From Rhodamnia argentea (lineage: Eukaryota > Streptophyta > Magnoliopsida > Myrtales > Myrtaceae), in contig NC_063150.1 in assembly GCF_020921035.1 (NCBI RefSeq), forward strand, positions 31,047,826 to 31,111,825: DNA of 64,000 nucleotides, written 5' to 3'. The position numbers and the translations under genes were made by a program. Shown piece after piece: positions 47,205 through 59,900 of this stretch. Each line of letters starts with the position of its first letter. Positions within the stretch are counted from its first letter, which is position 1. Below the pieces are notes generated by a model. It was not told the DNA's origin, made no database searches, and saw only the letters and a program-made list of their open reading frames with translations.

Positions 47205-47210
47205 ATGTTT

Positions 47211-47497
47211 GGGACAAAAATGTATTTGGTAACGCAATTTCATCTTTCTATTTTCGAAATAAATTTTTAGCCCATAAATAGAAATGGAATGGGAATGAGA
47301 AGCGGAAATTTTCTGCTTATCTATTTCTGGAACACAAACAAAAAATTAAAAACTCTTCTTGTCGTCGGTTCCTATATACTGTTCAACGGTCTTCAATCGC
47401 CGGCCGCCACAATCATAAAAATTTTATGCGGCTATTAAACGGATTTATGTTTTTAGAACAGAAAATTTGTGTCGTTACCAAATACGTTTCTTTGTTC
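47211..47497. mobile_element. Small inverted-repeat element (MITE-like)
   Basis: The left end GGGACAAAAATGTATTTGGT (47211-47230) continues with AACG. The right end is the approximate inverse (CGTTACCAAATACGTTTCTTTGTTC, 47473-47497). ACAAAAATTT-type phrases occur inside. It has no coding capacity, and no clear target duplication was found. Confidence 0.6.
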
Positions 47498-48429
47498 GGA
47501 AATTCGTTCGTGGAGCAAACTCATTCACACCCTTTAAAAAATCTATAAAAGCAACAAAAAAAAAAAAAAACATCATGCGATTCCAAGGGGAATATGCCAG
47601 GTGATCACCGAAGACGCAACAGCAATATATCAGAGAAAAATAGAGAAAGGAAAGAGTTAAAAAAAGATAAAAAGGTAGAAGAAAGAGCCTCCCGTTAATT
47701 CAGGAAATAGAAATGTCCCACCTTGTCCTCAACAAAAAGAACATCGGTGAGGTTTGACTTGCGATAACTAAAGACAGCATATAATCGAGAACTGAGAGGT
47801 ACGATCCGCTGTTGCTGTTCCTGTTCCGTGTTTTGTCCTTTTTTTTATTACCTCGTTTGCTTCGATGTCCCAGAAGTACCGAGTAATCGCGTACCCAGAA
47901 TTCCTTTTCCTTCCCTTCTTTTTTCCCGGACAAGATTGATCAGAGACGCATTTCAGGCTGCACTGAAGGAGCTGTACCCTCCCCAGAACGAAGCTCGGTA
48001 GCTTTCTTGCGCAGACCCAGATTCAGTTCGAGTCAGTCTCTCTCTCCTCCTCTGTGTTTCTGACTTAAAGATCGAGTTTTTCTTTGATGGGTGTGCTGAA
48101 ATCCCAACCCCCACGATCAATTTGTGTCCTTTTGAGGGATCGCTAGCTTAGGGTTCATGTTTTGCAGAGCATCTGGTATCTTGTAGTGCTTAGTTGAGTG
48201 GATTGATCTCGATCAGTTCCGGTTGCTGGTCTCTGAGCTCTGGGGTAACTTTCAGGTGGGTAGATTTGACTTTGCTTATGCAGAGATTGAGCTGCTTGTG
48301 CTTGAGAGTTGCCTTGTTCTTGGGGTGAGTGATCCATCAGAGGATATTTGATTGGCGGTGGGCTGGTGGGTAGGAGGCCGTGCGTGAGCTGTATGGGATA
48401 TGTTCAGAGATGAAAATTAGAAGCGAGAA
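47498..48429 (+). promoter_or_regulatory. Promoter and 5' leader of the CDK-like kinase gene
   Basis: It begins with a poly-A run near 47557-47571. The CT-rich stretch near 48035-48055 and the absence of a gene suggest a long 5' leader, perhaps with an intron, before the ATG at 48430. The start site is not determined. Confidence 0.4.
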
Positions 48430-51400
48430 ATGGGGTGCGTGCTTGGTCGAGAGGTGTCCTCCGGCATAGTCACAGAGTCTAAAGGACGGGATACTTCCGA
48501 AGTCGAGACCAGCAAGAGGGATGATCCAGTCGTGAAGGTAGAGGGAGAGAGTAAAGTCGAGGAGGTTCAGACCGATGAGACCCAGAAGAAAGAGAAGGTC
48601 GAAGATGATCAGCGGTCGCGCGAACAAAGGAGACGGTCGAGGCCAAGCACAAAGCTAGGCAACGTGCCTAAGCATACTCGAGGAGAGCAGGTTGCAGCTG
48701 GATGGCCCTCATGGCTCTCAGACATATGCGGGGAGGCTCTCAGCGGTTGGATTCCTCGAAAAGCGAACACATTTGAGAAAATTGACAAGGTTGGAAGCAA
48801 CTTATAATTTTTTTGGCTGAAAGTTCATCATTGATGTTTCGATTATGGCAGCTTTTGATGGCGGTAATAAAGGACTATTCATTGGTCCCTTGGTTTACAC
48901 TCACAACTTGTAGCTTTCCTTTCCTCTCGTTTTGTTTTGTTTCTTTTTGGATAATTGCTGTTACATTAAATCCATGCTTTTCCTTTTTCCCCTGTTATTT
49001 TCTAATTCCTTAGTGTTATTTTTCCGTCAGATTGGACAAGGGACATACAGTAACGTGTACAAAGCCAAGGATTTGTTGACTGGTAAAATTGTTGCACTAA
49101 AAAAGGTCCGGTTTGACAACTTAGAACCTGAAAGTGTGAGGTTTATGGCACGAGAAATTCTCATTCTGCGGCATCTGGATCATCCCAATGTTGTGAAGTT
49201 GGAGGGTTTAGTTACTTCACGAATGTCCTGCAGCTTGTACCTGGTATTTGAGTACATGGAGCATGATTTGGCTGGATTAGCAGCAAGTCCAGGAATCAAA
49301 TTCACTGAGCCACAGGTTCTTAGAAGTTTGTCTCTTAAAATAGATGACTGATTGTATGGCTTCCCTGCCCGTTTTTGTTCTGTGGTACTTGTTTTTTCCT
49401 TCTTTCAAACGTAATATCTTTTTATATTGTAGGTCAAGTGTTACATGCATCAGCTGCTTTCCGGACTAGAGCACTGTCACAATCGCCGTGTGCTGCACCG
49501 CGATATTAAAGGCTCAAATCTACTGATTGACAATGGAGGAGTTCTTAAGATTGGTGACTTTGGACTGGCTTCGTTCTATGATCCTGACCACAAGCATCGG
49601 ATGACAAGTCGGGTGGTCACTCTGTGGTATCGTCCACCTGAACTTCTCCTTGGGGCCAATGATTATGGTGTGGGTATAGACTTGTGGAGTGCTGGTTGTA
49701 TACTAGCCGAGTTGTTGGCGGGGAAGCCCATCATGCCTGGTCGAACAGAGGTATGTTTCGACCTTCTCTCGTGATATTATATTTTTAAATGCAAAAGAAA
49801 TTTTCTTGGTTTTGTAATTGCAGTTTGTGGCTTAAAGCTTGTCTAGTGGGTAATGAAAGGTATATATATGCCGTATGAATCTGTATACTTAAGATGTATG
49901 TGATATTAGACAATCTGAGTTGGTTGGGTAGTCAAGTGCTTGATTGAGAATCAACAAGACGGGTATTCAAGTCATAGCGTCTCCCATGATGAAACTCATC
50001 CTCGGTATCGGTGATACGTAACTAATTTGGCATTAGTGGATGTATATGCTGGATCATGTTGGCCTAGATCTAGTTTGATATTTCGATGCTTCATTGCTGT
50101 TGACTAGCTTTCAGCATTTTGGATTTATCTCATTGATTGTTCCACCCTTGTCTGTGGAACCATCCTTCTTTTTCAGGAAAATTAGAACTGCCTTCCTCTC
50201 GTATCTGAAACTCAAATTGCTGTTATATTTGTGTACATAGGTAGAGCAACTCCATAAGATATACAAATTATGCGGCTCACCTTCTGAAGAGTATTGGAAG
50301 AAATATAAGTTGCCAAATGCAACATTGTTCAAGCCTCGAGAACCTTATAGAAGATGCATCAGGGAAACATTTAAAGACTTCCCACCATCATCTTTGCCAC
50401 TTGTTGGAACTCTTCTGGCAATTGATCCAGCGGAACGCGGGACAGCCACTGATGCGTTGCAAAGCGAAGTCAGTTCAACATTAGTGCCTTATATGTGAAA
50501 TACTTCCATGTGCTTGTTGCTCTTTTTCCCTTGACAGTAAAGTTTTTAACTGTGATGGCTTCTTTTTCCTGTTGATCTCTCTATAGATCTATTGTCTAAA
50601 GTTTGTTTCTCAGAGAGTAAAGTACTCTATAACCTAAATGAAGACTGTAATTTGCAATTGCAACGTTGTTCTTCTTGTTTGTCTTTGATAATTGATTTAC
50701 TTAAAGAGAGACAACTTCCTCTGGCTAGGTTCAAACCACAAATTTTTTCGATCAAACTCAGCAAACTGCATCAACTTAACCTCGGGTTGCTTAAATTTGG
50801 TCAGCTCTGATTGTTCTTGTCTGCTCATAATCTTGTTCTATGATATTATGCTTTCTCAGGACGGTTAGGTTTTACTTCCTTGAAAATTTTCGTGCTTATG
50901 TTCTGTATAAGTATTTGAAGACACAATCCATATGGGAATTGTCGGGACCTTGGATGGAGATTTCAAAGTCCATTGACTGCCATCCTCAACTCGGATGAAA
51001 ATTGATGGATCCTTAGCAGCATTATATTATGATGGCTTGCCAGAAACTATTCTAGGACTAACTAGTAAGGGTATATATTGAGTGAGATCTGGCTGTACAC
51101 ATGCTATCTGAAGATCTGCAACTATGCTTCCTTATTTTTCTTTTTCTTTTTCCTTTTCCTGTTAATTTACTGCTTTGCTTCTGCCTTTGCACACAGTTCT
51201 TCAGGACGGAGCCATATGCCTGTGAACCATCTAGCCTCCCACAGTATCCCCCCAGTAAGGAAATGGATGCTAAAAGACGTGACGATGAAGCTCGACGGTT
51301 GGTCCCAGAAGCTAGATTTTCTTTTTTCTTTTTCCTTTTTTTCTTTCTTTGGGTTCCATCCATTCCTCATGCTTTTTCCCATGGTTTAATTGCAATGGCT

Positions 51401-52456
51401 AATAAGGATTCTGGCTCATGGTTTCTTGACTGTTCATTACTATTAAAACTGCTACCTGATTTATCATTCCTTTTCTCTGGTTTGTTATCAATATAGAACT
51501 GGCACTTCATGTACTTTTATTGCGAATCTAGTCGGACAAATTATACATTTCTTTTGAAAGCATTTGATATAAAAAATTTGGTTACATACCACACATAGTA
51601 TTACAAGTACTGAAAATGTTACACGTCAGTTCTAAAAGTAGCAACCTTGGATTCTTCAGTTCGAAAAATAGCATCTTTAGTCCCCAAAATGAAGCATATG
51701 GCAGTTCTCATGTCAATGTTTGGTGAACTTTTTCATTTAGCATTTTCTCATCTCTGCAGGTTGAGAGCCGCTAGCAAAGCACAAGCAGATGGTGCAAGGA
51801 AAGAGCGGACACGCGATCGACGTGTCAGGGCTGTCCCTGCTCCAGAAGCCAATGCGGAGCTTCAACATAACATTGACGTATGTGAAACTATTTCTCTTTC
51901 CTGCTTCCAATGTTCGGTTTCATTATTACGTGGTAGCGAAAGGATTCCAGGGTTCTGTTTCTTTCCTTGGTGACATGCTTAAACCTAATTATCGGAAGCA
52001 TTACCAACTAGTGACAATTAATTGGGCAGGCAGATTAGGCAAACAGGCACATGCATTCCATTACTAGAGACTCAGTTTAATTTTCTTAAGAATGTTTCTG
52101 GTTTTTCTGTATATCAGAGAAGACGACTCATTTCCCATGCGAATGCTAAGAGCAAAAGTGAAAAGTTCCCTCCGCCACATCAGGATGGAGCACTCGGCTT
52201 CCCATTGGGAGCTTCTCATCGTTTTGATCCATCTGTCGTTCCTCCCGATGTCCCATTCACCTCTTCTTCATTTACTTCTTCAAAAGAGCAGGATCAAACT
52301 TGGTCAGGCCCGCTGGTCGACCCTCCTGGTGCTCCAAGGCGAAAGAAGCACAGTGCAGGTGGACCACGAGAGTCTTCGAAATTATCTATAGGAGCCAATA
52401 AAGGGAGAAGACCAGATAATCATCTGAGAGCATATGAAAGCAAAAGCATAGCTTAA
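48430..52456 (+). CDS. CDK-like Ser/Thr protein kinase, At3g05050/At1g54610 type (582 aa)
   Basis: Exons: 48430-48789, 49031-49315, 49433-49750, 50241-50468, 51197-51297, 51760-51877, 52118-52456. They sum to 1749 nt and all borders are GT-AG. The N-terminus MGCVLGRE has Gly2 and Cys3, which suits N-myristoylation plus palmitoylation and so membrane attachment (inference). The kinase domain starts near residue 115: glycine loop IGQGTYSNV (121-129), catalytic Lys144 in VALKK, HRDIKGSN (237-244), DFG (257-259), and TLWYRPPE (278-285) as in CDKs. A Ser/Pro/Lys-rich tail after the domain contains PAPEANAE and SHANAKSKSEKFPPPHQDG, conserved in this plant subfamily. In vivo substrates of this subgroup are poorly known. 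The gene lies between NOP58 and HASTY, as in Arabidopsis. Confidence 0.94.
49915..49975 (+). repeat. tRNA-like (SINE head) sequence in kinase intron 3
   Basis: GAGTTGGTTGGGTAGTCAAG resembles a tRNA D-arm/A box, and GGTATTCAAGTC about 40 bases later resembles a B box. The two-box spacing fits a tRNA-derived SINE. The right end is not defined. Confidence 0.4.
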
Positions 52457-53105
52457 ACCATCAATTTCGAGGGTAAAGTATCACTCAGTTTTTATTATCC
52501 ATGTCGATGTTTATTTTTTTGTCCCCATGGAGGATTTAGATTTTTGCCGCTACCGGTTTTTGGTTTGTTGGGATGGTCAGTCGATGTTGGTGCTGTAAAT
52601 TTTTGCTTCACTGGCTTCTTGGTACCAAGTACTCCATATTTTTTACACTATGAAGAAGTGAAATAAGTATTGACAGCCTGAGTGCTCTACTCTTCTCCAC
52701 GTTAAAGTGCTGTCATCCTCAAGATAATCGGTTTCCATCACATGATTTCCCAAGCCTTGTACATGAGCTGCTGGCGGGTTTCTCTCATTGCGATCGCTCG
52801 GCTAGATGACTTGCACTCAATAGATTCGAGTCGATTTGGCGAGAGTGGAAGTCAATCAAGATGGATTTGCAGGGGGCGGAATGAGGGTGACTTTTGATGC
52901 TGTTGAGACCTTGCAATGCAAGAACAGAGTTGATATGCAGGCATCGGGTGCCTACGTTTGTTGACATGTTTGACGAGTGTTTCTGGTTGTCCAAGGTAAA
53001 CGTAGGCAAAAGTTGTGGCAGAACTATAAGGCTGTGCCTTCGTTTTAGACTTTGAAAAATTCGTATCAAATTACTTCATTCGCATGAGTTTGTCCTTTTT
53101 TTCAA
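52457..53105. other. Kinase 3' region and intergenic
   Basis: A probable 3' UTR runs to about 52670. No gene is seen after that. Confidence 0.45.
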
Positions 53106-53440
53106 GGTTGATATTACCAAAATACCTAAATTATGCACACCATGACGAATAATGATCCAAATTTTTACTATTGTGTCATTAGAAATCTTAAATTATACTC
53201 ACTGCGATACAAAAATTATTAAAAAAAAATTTTTGTTGTGACTAATTCGGAAATTTAATGACATGAGAACAACATTTGAGTATCGAAATTACAAGTGGCC
53301 AAAACTTAGATTTTTTTTTTAAGGCAGGGGGAATTTTTGTCCCGCTAATTTAAGTTTGGGGTTTTGACGAAGTAAAAAAATTAGAATTTGATGTCATAAT
53401 GATAATACACATGATTTAAGATTTTTCGTGTTATTTTTTT
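53106..53440. repeat. Degraded member of the Mutator-like MITE family
   Basis: It starts near GGTTGATATTACCAAAA and ends near TTTTTCGTGTTATT, close to the inverted ends of the element at 38822-39381. The AT-rich interior has similar accent-like repeats. The ends are diverged, so this is by resemblance. Confidence 0.45.
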
Positions 53441-53570
53441 ATTATTATTATGAGTTCTGTATTTTCAAGATTGAAAAAAAAAAAAAACCTCCTCTGCTTC
53501 CAGATGACTTGACTTGACTTCAATTGGACGCCTTGCGCTCCAATTCTCAGCAAAAGCACGACAGGGCTCA

Positions 53571-53573
<3 letters not shown>

Positions 53574-53603
<30 letters not shown>
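53574..53603. repeat. (CT)n microsatellite in the HASTY 5' leader
   Basis: About 15 CT units lie 310-340 bases upstream of the HASTY start codon. CT/GA tracts are frequent in plant 5' leaders. Length variation is likely. Confidence 0.85.
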
Positions 53604-53605
<2 letters not shown>

Positions 53606-53913
53606 CACACGCTAGATATAAAGCTCCAGACTTTAGCCGGAGCACCGCCAAAGCAAGCTCTTCTACTGACGACGGAGACGGAGCGCAGAGCAAAGCTCGG
53701 ATTTTTCCATTCGGGCGGAGCGAAGCGAACCGCAAACTCGTTCGTTCTCTCGACTCTGCCGAACCGATTTCTCCAAGAGAGGCTTCGGGGTAAATAGCAG
53801 ACTCCGCTGAGCCTGATCGAATTGAGGACTCGGAGCTGAAGACAGGAAAAGGGTCGTCCCTTCTCGCGGCTGATTGTCCTCTGCGGGAGGGAGAGCGTGC
53901 TTGATCGGGACTG

Positions 53914-56900
53914 ATGGGGGACGCGAACGCCGTGGCTGGCAATCTGGCTCGCGCGATTGTCACTGCCTTGGACTGGAGCTCCACTCCGGACGCTCGCAGA
54001 GCTGCCGTCTCTTTCCTTGAATCCGTATGCGCTCCCTCTCTCTCTCTCTCTCTGCATTTTGAGGTGTTTTCTGGCTTGATGATATGTGGGCTTTCGTTCG
54101 AGACTCTGTTCGTTAGCAATGTTAAGTGTTATCAGCTCTTGATTGCATGCACTGGGATTTCCCTGCGCTCGTAGTTGATGAATTTGGGTTGAGGAATGGG
54201 TTCTTCAGCTAGAATAAGTCTCCGCAGAGGAAACGTTGAGGTTGGAGAATGTTCCATTTTTATCTTAGAAATAATGTCACTGTCGAGTCCTGGATGGTAA
54301 TACTGGACCGAGGTTTATAATTCTCGGAAATCAATGAGATGACTCCCAAGTGTCTTAAGCTAAAGCTTCCTTCATGTCAATTATATAAGCCATCTAATGC
54401 AAGGGTGGCTATTTTGATTACGTGGGAAAGAATGATCAAATTATATGTTGTCCCTAAATTCTTCTGGCCAAAAGTTGGTAGTGGGAAAAATGAAAAATCA
54501 GTGGCTTGCCAGATTTGTAGATGTCATCGCTCGGGGTTTGGCTATACATCTTTCATTTTATGTGGACGTAGTAATAGTTTGTTATTTGAGGGTTCTGGAG
54601 GTTTAAGGGCATCGGCTAGCTCATACTTGTCGGTGAGTAAGTAAGGTGAGAGAGTATTTAATGCCTAATGGCTTTCGAGCATTTTTTTCCTTGTAGTTTC
54701 TTATAGTAAATCACTGCCTTATTTGGTTGGAACTGGGTTCCGATATAATATGGTGTTAATGTCGGGATATGAATCGCATAATTGGGGTATGGTAATCAAC
54801 CATTCTTTTCCAGTCCAGAGGATAGGGAATTTTCTTGTGGACTTAAATGGGTAACCTGGGAAATGGCACTCCACAAAACATTTCTGGGAACTTTGTCTGG
54901 CCATGATTTCTACCATTGAAGTTGTAATCTGAACTTGTTTGGAGTTATTTTTATTTATCAAATTGTTTCGTTATAAATGCTTTCCCCATTAGAGTGATAA
55001 GCCATGGTCCGTTACCCATTCGCATGTTTCCTTGGTTTAATCACGCGTACTTAATACGTAATTGGCAGCATTTCCTAGGAGCTAGAACTATCGGTGTCGA
55101 TCTTGTGTGGTTTACGCATTAGCGATTTTGAGACTTTCGAATTCGCTTCTGTTACCATTATACAGCATGGACCAAGTTAATATATAGCTCTTCGGGATGC
55201 TTGCTGCTTTATGTTCTTCATTTTTGGTTTATTAAGGATTATCGGAGGGGCGTATGTGACTTTGAACTTTCTGTGTTGACGGGATTCTTTGGTACTTAAA
55301 AGGGAAGTCTGTTACCCTTTGTTTCTTGACGGTCTTCATGTTTAAGAAGTATGGAAATCTGATACCGAAGGAATGCATGGGCGTTAAATCAAGGTGCTCG
55401 ACCAACAGAATTAATTGCAACTGCAACTGCTATTTTTTGTTTGGCCAAAAAGTCACAAATGCTATAAACTTAACCTCAAAGTGTACTCGTAGTCAATTTC
55501 ACGTTCCAATTCAATTTCTACGAGACAAATTTGCTAAATTTAGATTTGAAAATTTGGGTCAGCTCTGGCCATATGGGTGGAAAGAATTTGGTGAGACAAG
55601 TAGCTATTTCCAGCCAACAATAAATAGGGCCTTCGGTATAAAGTATACTATGAGACTGTTTTCATAAATTTCGTTTGATTCACGAGGGTGCAAATCAGAA
55701 TGTTTCTGCTAAAAAAGGTGTCAACCTGTGTAATATGCAGGTTGCTAGTGTCCTAGGAAAACAAATGGTTTAGTGTTTCCCAATAAATGTTTCTTAGTCC
55801 AGAAATGTGACTTTGGGTTGATGTTTACTGTCCAGGGATTAAAGGTTAATTTGAAAAATACTGTTATGCCAAGAAGAGTATAATCTCTGGTCAGTGTTTT
55901 AAAGAAATATGGATTCTCTCTGATATGGTATTTTCTTGCTGTTGTGTGGAGACACTATCACAATATATGGATTGACATAATTCTTAGTTCCACTCGTTAC
56001 TTATGATACAACTACTTTCAGCGATAAAGGCCATGGTATTTTTCCATCCTTATGAATTTGGTCAGATCCAACATAACATTCCAGCTTGAGAGCTTTTCAA
56101 TTGGACTCGAGTGTTTCATCATTGATGATTACTTGCGGAACTATCATGCCACATACAAAGGCAAAGTTAGCAAAACAATGATCTAATTGCTGCGGCTACT
56201 AGGGAATGGGAAATAAAGGGTGCTTGCTTAATATTTTGCCGGCCGGTTGGTACATGTGTAACTTATTGTTGTAATTTTCCACGGATATGTAGCTTTTAAT
56301 TTGCTTGGGAGAAGGTTTTCGGGAATGCAGATGTTTGCGGGAGAATTAGTTTGTGAATGGTTTATTTATTGCGAGTGAGCTTCTCTTGGCCCTAGAAAAA
56401 TGAGTGAGGTTATCCATTGATAGATCCCAAGATTATAGAATAAATGCTATATGATTTTTTTGCTTCTACTCAATAGGTTGTGCCACTTGCTGTTCTGCTA
56501 GTGCTTATTTTTTTTTTTTCTGTTTTCTCTACAGATCAAGACTGGAGATGTACGAGTGTTAGCAAGCTCGTCATTCCTATTGGTAAAGAAGGACTGGTCT
56601 GCTGAAATTAGATTGCAAGCCTTCAAAATGCTTCAGGTTCATCCCTTTTTTTGTTGTTTCCAGTTTATGTAATTTGTTTGTGTTGGATGTTCCTGTGCCT
56701 TAGTGGATAAGATATGTTGATGCTTTCCATCTCCACTGATGTGCTTGTAGAACTTCGATAAGAAAGCAGAGTTGTCTTTTAAGCTTAAATTTGTGACTGA
56801 CTGTGAAGTACATGGTTCTTTATGTGGCTGCACATTTAACATTGGCATTCTGTGGCAGCATTTGGTTAGATTGCGATGGGAAGAATTGAACCCCACAGAA

Positions 56901-59900
56901 CGTAGGCATTTTGCGAATGTTGCTGTAGAATTGATGTCTGAGAGTGCATATTGCTCTGAAGAATGGGCTTTGAAGAGTCAAACAGCTGCCCTTGTTGCTG
57001 AGGTCTTAACCACATTCTTTTTGAGTTTTGAAGCTTAAAGGGATTTTCTGAGAGGCAATACTAATGTAATTTTGTGCAAATTTAGATAGTTAGAAGAGAA
57101 GAACTGAGTTTATGGCAGGAGCTACTTCCCTCTCTAGTTTCCTTCTCCAGCAAGGGACCCATACAAGTAAATCTATATATTTCTTCACCTTGGCTATTTC
57201 GACTTTTATATTAAACATCTATTGATCACTATGTCCACCCTTGGTAAATAAGGCGGAGCTGGTTGCGATGACACTGAGGTGGCTTCCGGAAGATATTACT
57301 GTGCATAATGAAGACTTAGAAGGTTAGTTTATTCATTTACCTTTCATTGGATGTGACTCGTAGTGCCTGTTCCCCCACCCAGCCTGCAGAGTATCGCAAC
57401 TCTAATAGGGTAGATGCTTGAGAAAATTAGCAGTAGTATTTGGTTGATTTTCTGAAAATTGAAAGCCAGTGCCAGATATCTTCTAGTACTAGAATATTTT
57501 CCGGCTTGTTCCATTCAATTAATCAATATTCCAAAATGCTTTGGTTTCATGGACATTGATCTAATCTTTTTCTAATTTTGCCTCAGCTGACTCCAGTTCT
57601 TCTTTCTGCTTCTTAATTCAGGTGATAGGCGAAGGCTGTTGTTACGCGGACTTACACAATCATTGCCTGATATTCTACCTTTACTGTACGCGGTATAATT
57701 CTGACCATGCCTTGTGTTTTTGTGTTTATCCAGTACCATTATAACAATTCCATTCCCGGTTCAGTTGCTAGAGAAGCATTTTGGAGCTGCCTTGAGCGAA
57801 GCTGGTAGGCAACAATTTGACATTGCAAAACAACATGCAGCCACTGTAATTGCTACCTTAAATGCCATCAATGCATATGCTGAGTGGGCTCCAGTGTCAG
57901 ACCTTGCTAAATTTGGCATTATTCATGGGTACTTGATCTTTTTCCTACGGAACTTGTCTATTCAAAATTTGGCATGTAGTAATTCCTTCCTTCGTCGCTT
58001 CATCTCCTTTTCCCCTTCTCTTTTTCTTATGATAGGTGTGGCATTTTACTCTCCTCTCCCGATTTCCGTCTTCATGCTTGTGAATTTTTCAAACTTGTCT
58101 CCCCAAGGTACAGGCAGTTGTCAACAATTGATCTGTGAGTGATTCTTCACACATCTAACCATGACCTGCTCATATGTTCAATTGTGAATGCAGAAAGAGA
58201 CCAGTTGACTCCTCTGCTCCAGAATTTGATGCTGCGATGAGTAGCATCTTTCAGATCTTAATGAATGTTTCTAGAGAATTTCTGTATAAATCTACGTCAA
58301 ATCCTGGCATCATCGAGGAAAATGAATTTGAGTTTTCTGAGTATATATGTGAGAGCATGGTCTCTTTGGGTTCTTCAAACTTGCCGTGCATTGCTGGTGA
58401 TAGCACTGTGCTTTCTCTTTTCTTGCAGCAGGTGATTACTTACACAGATTGTCTCTCCAGTTTTTTAACTCTTAATGACACGATTTAGAGGAATTAGAGA
58501 TCAAACGAATTTGAAGAAACTCTTGATATACTGGATTCAATCTTATGTTCATGCTGCATGGATGCCGGGAAGAGTCTGCTCTCAATTCCTTCATTCCAGC
58601 CTTATGCCCACACTATTTTTGCTTGCTGGAGTAAAATTAGGTGGTTATTATTTTCTGGTCAGGAAAACATGGCTGTCGAGTGACTTGTGGTTTTTTTGCT
58701 GCTAATGTGGGAAATATTGCTAATTTATTGATATCTAAGACTCTATTCACCTGGTCTGAGCCAAATGAGTCCTTGAATTGAGTGACTTACCTTTCATGGC
58801 TCAAATAATAGGATCTACGTGGTGCAAAGTGGCATCAAAGCAGTTGCTTTCTTTATTTGGCATCTTGAACTTTTTTATCTTGACAACCTCTTTAGTTATT
58901 TTGGTTTGTCTTCTTTGTGGCAGTTTTTTCCCCCCACTGATGCTGTTGGGAATTGTGATTTATGAGTTATTGTTTATAGTTTTGACATAAAGCTTTGTTA
59001 GTCAGTTGAAGCATGGGCATCTGGAGGATAGCTGGTTTAAGCATTAAAATTGTATCTTTTAAGTCGAGAAGCAGGTACCAACCAACAAAAAAAAAGAGTC
59101 AAGAAGCAGTTGTATCTTCACTCTCAATTTCTGAGAGTCTAGAACCGTGCCTGTGACTTTGTGAAATGATTTTCCCAGTCCTGATGATTATAAGATCTAT
59201 GGTAGTGTGATTACTGGGGTCTGTATGCTAACCATTGTCGTGTTAATGCAGATGCTGGGCTTCTTTCAGCATTACAAATTTGCTCTTCATTTCCAATCTC
59301 TGCTCTTTTGGTTGGTAAGCAGTTCTTGATTGATCATTTGATGTCGTGGTCAGATTTCAAATTCTTTGTATTTTATTTGGAGTGTACTTGACAGTTTTTT
59401 GCGATTATAGGCGCTGATGAGAGATTTAATGTCAAAGGCTAAGGTGCCTCCAAATGTGGGTGGAGAAACCCCAGCCACTGGTAGTCTAGGTTCTAGCTCT
59501 GGACAGGTTGATAAGGAGAAGAAAAGGCTCTTGGATTATGTAAATGATGATGCATGCAGTGCCATTCTGGAGACATCTTTCCTAAGGCTGCTCAAGAAAG
59601 AAAAAGCTCTTCCTGAGACAATAGTATCTCTGGGAACTGTAGAGTTGTGGAGTGATGATTTCGAGGGCAAGGGTGAATTTAGCCAGTATCGGTCGAGGCT
59701 GGTATGCTGACAAGATACTTTATTTTCCCATTTAGATGTTGCTTCAACTGTTAACTATGATGCTACATGACTTTTTCCTCAATTGCTCAAAGCTGATAGA
59801 TTAGTTTTTGGCAGTTGGAGTTGGTTAGGTTTGTTGCTGCAAACAAGCCCATAATAGCTGGTAGGATTGTATCTGAAAGAATCATCTCAATCATCAAGAA

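Noticed and set aside
53431..54119. Long minus-strand open frames (208 and 183 aa) over the HASTY 5' leader and first exon
   Set aside because: They come from the CT microsatellite and GC-rich leader, overlap each other in different frames and show no family resemblance.
55470..55665. Protein-like open frame in HASTY intron 1 (possible organellar or retrogene insertion)
   Set aside because: No recognisable family, no bounded ends and no continuation in neighbouring frames.
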